From an uncultured Eubacteriales bacterium (GTDB lineage: Bacteria > Bacillota > Clostridia > Oscillospirales > Oscillospiraceae): a stretch of DNA of 7,474 nucleotides. Every line of letters starts with the position of its first letter. The stretch's first letter is position 1. Of this stretch, positions 6,048 to 7,474 are shown in pieces. The notes beneath the pieces were generated by a model. It was given only the letters and a program-made list of their open reading frames with translations. It was not told the DNA's origin and ran no database searches. The translations under genes were made by a program, and so were the position numbers. The DNA lies in the NCBI GenBank assembly GCA_934567745.1, contig CAKTJM010000090.1:1-7474 (forward strand), in the 5' to 3' direction.

Positions 6048-6076
6048 ATTATACTACGATCCATGCGGGATGGGAA
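6048..6076 (-). promoter_or_regulatory. Probable promoter of the LysR-Rrf2 operon
   Basis: On the minus strand a perfect -10 TATAAT (6053-6048) stands 17 bases after TTCCCA (6076-6071, 4 of 6 consensus). Initiation would fall near 6041, leaving a leader of about 40 bases before the ATG. The -35 overlaps the inverted repeat at 6073-6116, which fits autoregulation. Confidence 0.65.
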
Positions 6077-6116
6077 TGGTCAAATGCAAAAAATACCATC
6101 TATTTTCGCCCATTCC
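6073..6116. promoter_or_regulatory. Candidate LysR operator between divergent genes
   Basis: Two overlapping inverted repeats share the same left arm: GGAATGG (6073-6079) with CCATTCC (6110-6116), both exact, and ATGGT (6076-6080) with ACCAT (6095-6099). They lie between the LysR promoter and the dipeptidase ribosome binding site, the usual place for LysR binding sites. A weak plus-strand promoter (TGGTCA 6077-6082, TATTTT 6101-6106, spacing 18) overlaps them. Operator function is inferred from position and symmetry only. Confidence 0.4.
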
Positions 6117-6161
6117 ACCAAAAAACCGTCCGTGCGACGTTGGATTTAAGGAGGATCTGCC

Positions 6162-7085
6162 ATGCCCTTCGCCGATCTGCACTGTGACACCATCGACCGC
6201 ATCGCCGACAGCGGCCTCTCCCTGCGCGACGGGGCGGGGCTCCAGCTCACGCTCGACAAGCTCCGCGCGGCCGGGAGCGTGCTGCAATGCTTCGCCCTCT
6301 TCGTGGACCTCCGGCGCTGGCCGGACCCCTGGGCGCGCTTTTTGGCCCTGGCCGACGCCTACGAACGCGCCGTCGCCGCCAACGCCGACCGGCTCTGCCC
6401 CGTCCTCGCCCCGGCGGACCTCGCCCGGGCGCGCCGGGCGGGGCGGATCGCCTCGGTCCTGACCGTCGAGGAGGGCGGCGTCTTCGGCGGGGACCTGGCT
6501 CGCCTGCGGGAGGCCCACCGGCGGGGCGTGCGGCTGGTGACGCTCACCTGGAACCACCCGAACGGGCTGGCCGCCCCGAACGGCCAGCGCGGCGGGCTGA
6601 CGGAGACCGGGCGGCAGGTCCTGGGCGAGCTGGAGCGGCTGAGGATGGCCGTGGACGTCTCGCATCTGGGCGACGACGGCTTCTGGGACGTCGCGCGGCT
6701 GGCGCGGCGGCCGTTCTGCGCGAGCCACTCCTCCGCGCGGGCGCTGTGCGATCACCCCCGCGACCTGACCGACCCCATGCTCCGCGCCGTGGCCGACAGC
6801 GGGGGCGTGGTGGGCGTGAACTTCTACGCGCCCTTCGTCGGGACCAGCCCCGTCACGCGGACGGAGGACCTCGTGCGGCACGTGCGGCACATGCTCGACG
6901 TGGCCGGGACGCAGGCCGTGGCGCTCGGGTCGGACTTCGACGGGATCGACTGCGATCTGGAGCTGGGCGACGCCGCCGGGCTGCCCCGGCTCGCCCGCGC
7001 CCTGCGCCGCTCCGGGCTGAGCGAGGAGGTCGTGGAGCGGGTCTGCTGGCGCAACGCCTGGGACTATTTCACGCGGGTGTTTTGA
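6162..7085 (+). CDS. Membrane dipeptidase-like metallopeptidase, family M19
   Basis: The 307-residue protein belongs to the renal dipeptidase family M19, dinuclear zinc enzymes that hydrolyse dipeptides, often including those with a D-residue at the C-terminal side. The metal ligands of the family are all recognisable: His7 and Asp9 (DLHCDT), bridging Glu104 (VEEGG), His168 (VDVSHL), His189 (ASHSSARA), with substrate-binding Arg200 (HPRDLTD) and Asp258 (GSDFDGI). There is no signal peptide or membrane anchor, so despite the family name the enzyme should be cytoplasmic, as is usual in Clostridia, and probably recycles peptides or cell-wall fragments. The start is fixed by TAAGGAGG at 6147-6154, 7 bases before ATG. 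The gene is divergent from a LysR regulator that may control it, and a strong terminator follows 47 bases after the stop codon, so it is probably monocistronic. The exact substrate cannot be read from sequence. Confidence 0.95.
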   Translation: MPFADLHCDTIDRIADSGLSLRDGAGLQLTLDKLRAAGSVLQCFALFVDLRRWPDPWARFLALADAYERAVAANADRLCPVLAPADLARARRAGRIASVLTVEEGGVFGGDLARLREAHRRGVRLVTLTWNHPNGLAAPNGQRGGLTETGRQVLGELERLRMAVDVSHLGDDGFWDVARLARRPFCASHSSARALCDHPRDLTDPMLRAVADSGGVVGVNFYAPFVGTSPVTRTEDLVRHVRHMLDVAGTQAVALGSDFDGIDCDLELGDAAGLPRLARALRRSGLSEEVVERVCWRNAWDYFTRVF

Positions 7086-7132
7086 GGGCCGTCCCCCGTC
7101 GGATCCGCCAAGCCGTTGCTTTTTATACAAAG

Positions 7133-7159
7133 ACCGCGCCGGGCCCGGCGCGGTTTTTT
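7133..7159 (+). terminator. Intrinsic terminator of the dipeptidase gene
   Basis: ACCGCGCCG (7133-7141) pairs perfectly with CGGCGCGGT (7146-7154) around GGCC, and six T's follow at 7154-7159. It lies just ahead of the next promoter and separates the dipeptidase from the lysine-regulated transcript. Confidence 0.93.
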
Positions 7160-7173
7160 GGGCGGCGCGGGGC

Positions 7174-7202
7174 TTGACAAGGCGGGGACAGGCCCGTATA
7201 AT
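7174..7202 (+). promoter_or_regulatory. Consensus promoter of the lysine riboswitch transcript
   Basis: A perfect -35 TTGACA (7174-7179) and a perfect -10 TATAAT (7197-7202) are separated by the optimal 17 bases. Transcription should begin around 7208-7210, a few bases before the aptamer. Control is then left to the riboswitch downstream. Confidence 0.93.
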
Positions 7203-7213
7203 GTACGCAAACC

Positions 7214-7373
7214 GATAGAGGCGCGGCGCTCATCAGTAGCTCGAACCACCCGGCCGGGACCGGGCGAGGGAAAGGGATCGCCGCCGAAGGGTCGCCGGGT
7301 CCCCTGACCGTCGATCGCCTGGGCCGTCGGAGAACATCCGCCGGACTGCCATTTGTATGAATGGAGCGCTATC
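7214..7373 (+). ncRNA. Lysine riboswitch (L-box) aptamer
   Basis: The conserved blocks of the lysine riboswitch appear in order: GATAGAGGCGCG (7214-7225), AGTAG (7235-7239), GGGAAAGG (about 7269-7276), CGCCGAAGGG (about 7281-7290), CCTGGG (about 7318-7323), GGACTGCC (about 7343-7350) and AATGGAGCGCTATC (7360-7373). The P1 ends GATAG (7214-7218) and CTATC (7369-7373) pair. The order closely follows the well-studied Thermotoga maritima L-box RNA. The class binds L-lysine and turns off lysine biosynthesis or uptake genes. The regulated gene lies past the right edge, so its function (for example aspartokinase, a dap gene or a lysine transporter) is unknown. Confidence 0.95.
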
Positions 7374-7474
7374 ATGGTGACATTGGGACCGGTGCACGGT
7401 CCCCCGACGATGTTTTGTTTGCCATGGATCTCCCGTTCGAGTCCATGGTTTTTTTGTACGCTGTACCAAACAAA
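7371..7474 (+). terminator. Lysine riboswitch expression platform: antiterminator segment and terminator
   Basis: The terminator stem CCATGGA (7422-7428) with TCCATGG (7442-7448), extended by CTC/GAG across a bulge, is followed by seven T's (7449-7455). Its 5' arm can alternatively pair with ATCATGG at 7371-7377, which overlaps the 3' strand of P1. Lysine binding, which locks P1, should thus free the terminator arm and stop transcription. A third hairpin, GGGACCG-GTGCA-CGGTCCC (7385-7403), lies between. TTTGTTTG (7414-7421) and CAAACAAA (7467-7474) are also complementary and flank the terminator. No start codon with a ribosome binding site is seen before the window ends. Confidence 0.85.

Noticed and set aside
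5073..6149. 358-codon plus-strand frame across the LysR gene
   Set aside because: Antisense shadow of a clear LysR regulator; sequence is low-complexity and passes through the divergent promoter region.
6054..7130. 358-codon minus-strand frame across the dipeptidase gene
   Set aside because: Antisense shadow of a clear M19 dipeptidase whose metal ligands are intact on the plus strand.
7116..7307. Small plus-strand frame of 63 codons
   Set aside because: It overlaps the dipeptidase terminator, a consensus promoter and the lysine aptamer and has no ribosome binding site.

Overview
The window is about two-thirds G+C and carries six protein genes plus two metabolite- or metal-sensing RNA leaders. 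A G+C-rich chromosome with consensus sigma-A type promoters, strong AAGGAGG ribosome binding sites, Rrf2 regulators, a yybP-ykoY leader and a lysine (L-box) leader points to a Gram-positive anaerobe of the Clostridia. My best guess is a high-GC gut member of the Oscillospiraceae; this is inference from style, not from a marker gene. The window reads as ordinary chromosome with one probable accessory relic (a short RepA_N-type gene).

Layout. Positions 15-65 hold an intrinsic terminator for a plus-strand gene that ends before the window, followed by a second hairpin at 75-100 next to the stop of a minus-strand gene. That gene (120-2708, minus) is a P-type cation ATPase of the Ca2+/Mn2+ type. 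It is transcribed from a near-consensus promoter at 2902-2930 through a yybP-ykoY manganese riboswitch (about 2747-2895). The riboswitch terminator hairpin uses the same bases as the 3' side of the aptamer, so metal binding should allow read-through. Divergent from it is a 172-residue RepA_N-like protein (3043-3561, plus), which looks like the N-terminal domain only and is followed by a small A+T-rich island of direct repeats. Next comes deoC (3716-4369, plus), deoxyribose-phosphate aldolase, with its own promoter.

From 4383 to about 4560 there is non-coding, hairpin-rich repeat DNA. Then a minus-strand pair of regulators, a LysR-type gene (5085-5999) and an Rrf2/IscR-like gene with three cysteines (4603-5046), are separated by 37 bases and probably form one operon ending in a terminator whose stem includes the rrf2 stop codon. 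Divergent from the LysR gene is a family M19 dipeptidase (6162-7085, plus); the shared intergenic region holds inverted repeats that could be the LysR operator. The dipeptidase ends at a strong terminator (7133-7159).

The last 300 bases are a complete lysine riboswitch leader: perfect promoter, aptamer, antiterminator segment and intrinsic terminator. The gene it controls lies beyond the window. No single multi-gene pathway runs through the window; the connecting theme is regulation, with two cis-acting switches and two transcription factors. I see no defence system, CRISPR array, complete mobile element, tRNA or rRNA. Nothing here amounts to a clearly undescribed system; the least explained parts are the short RepA_N gene with its flanking repeats and the intergenic repeat block.
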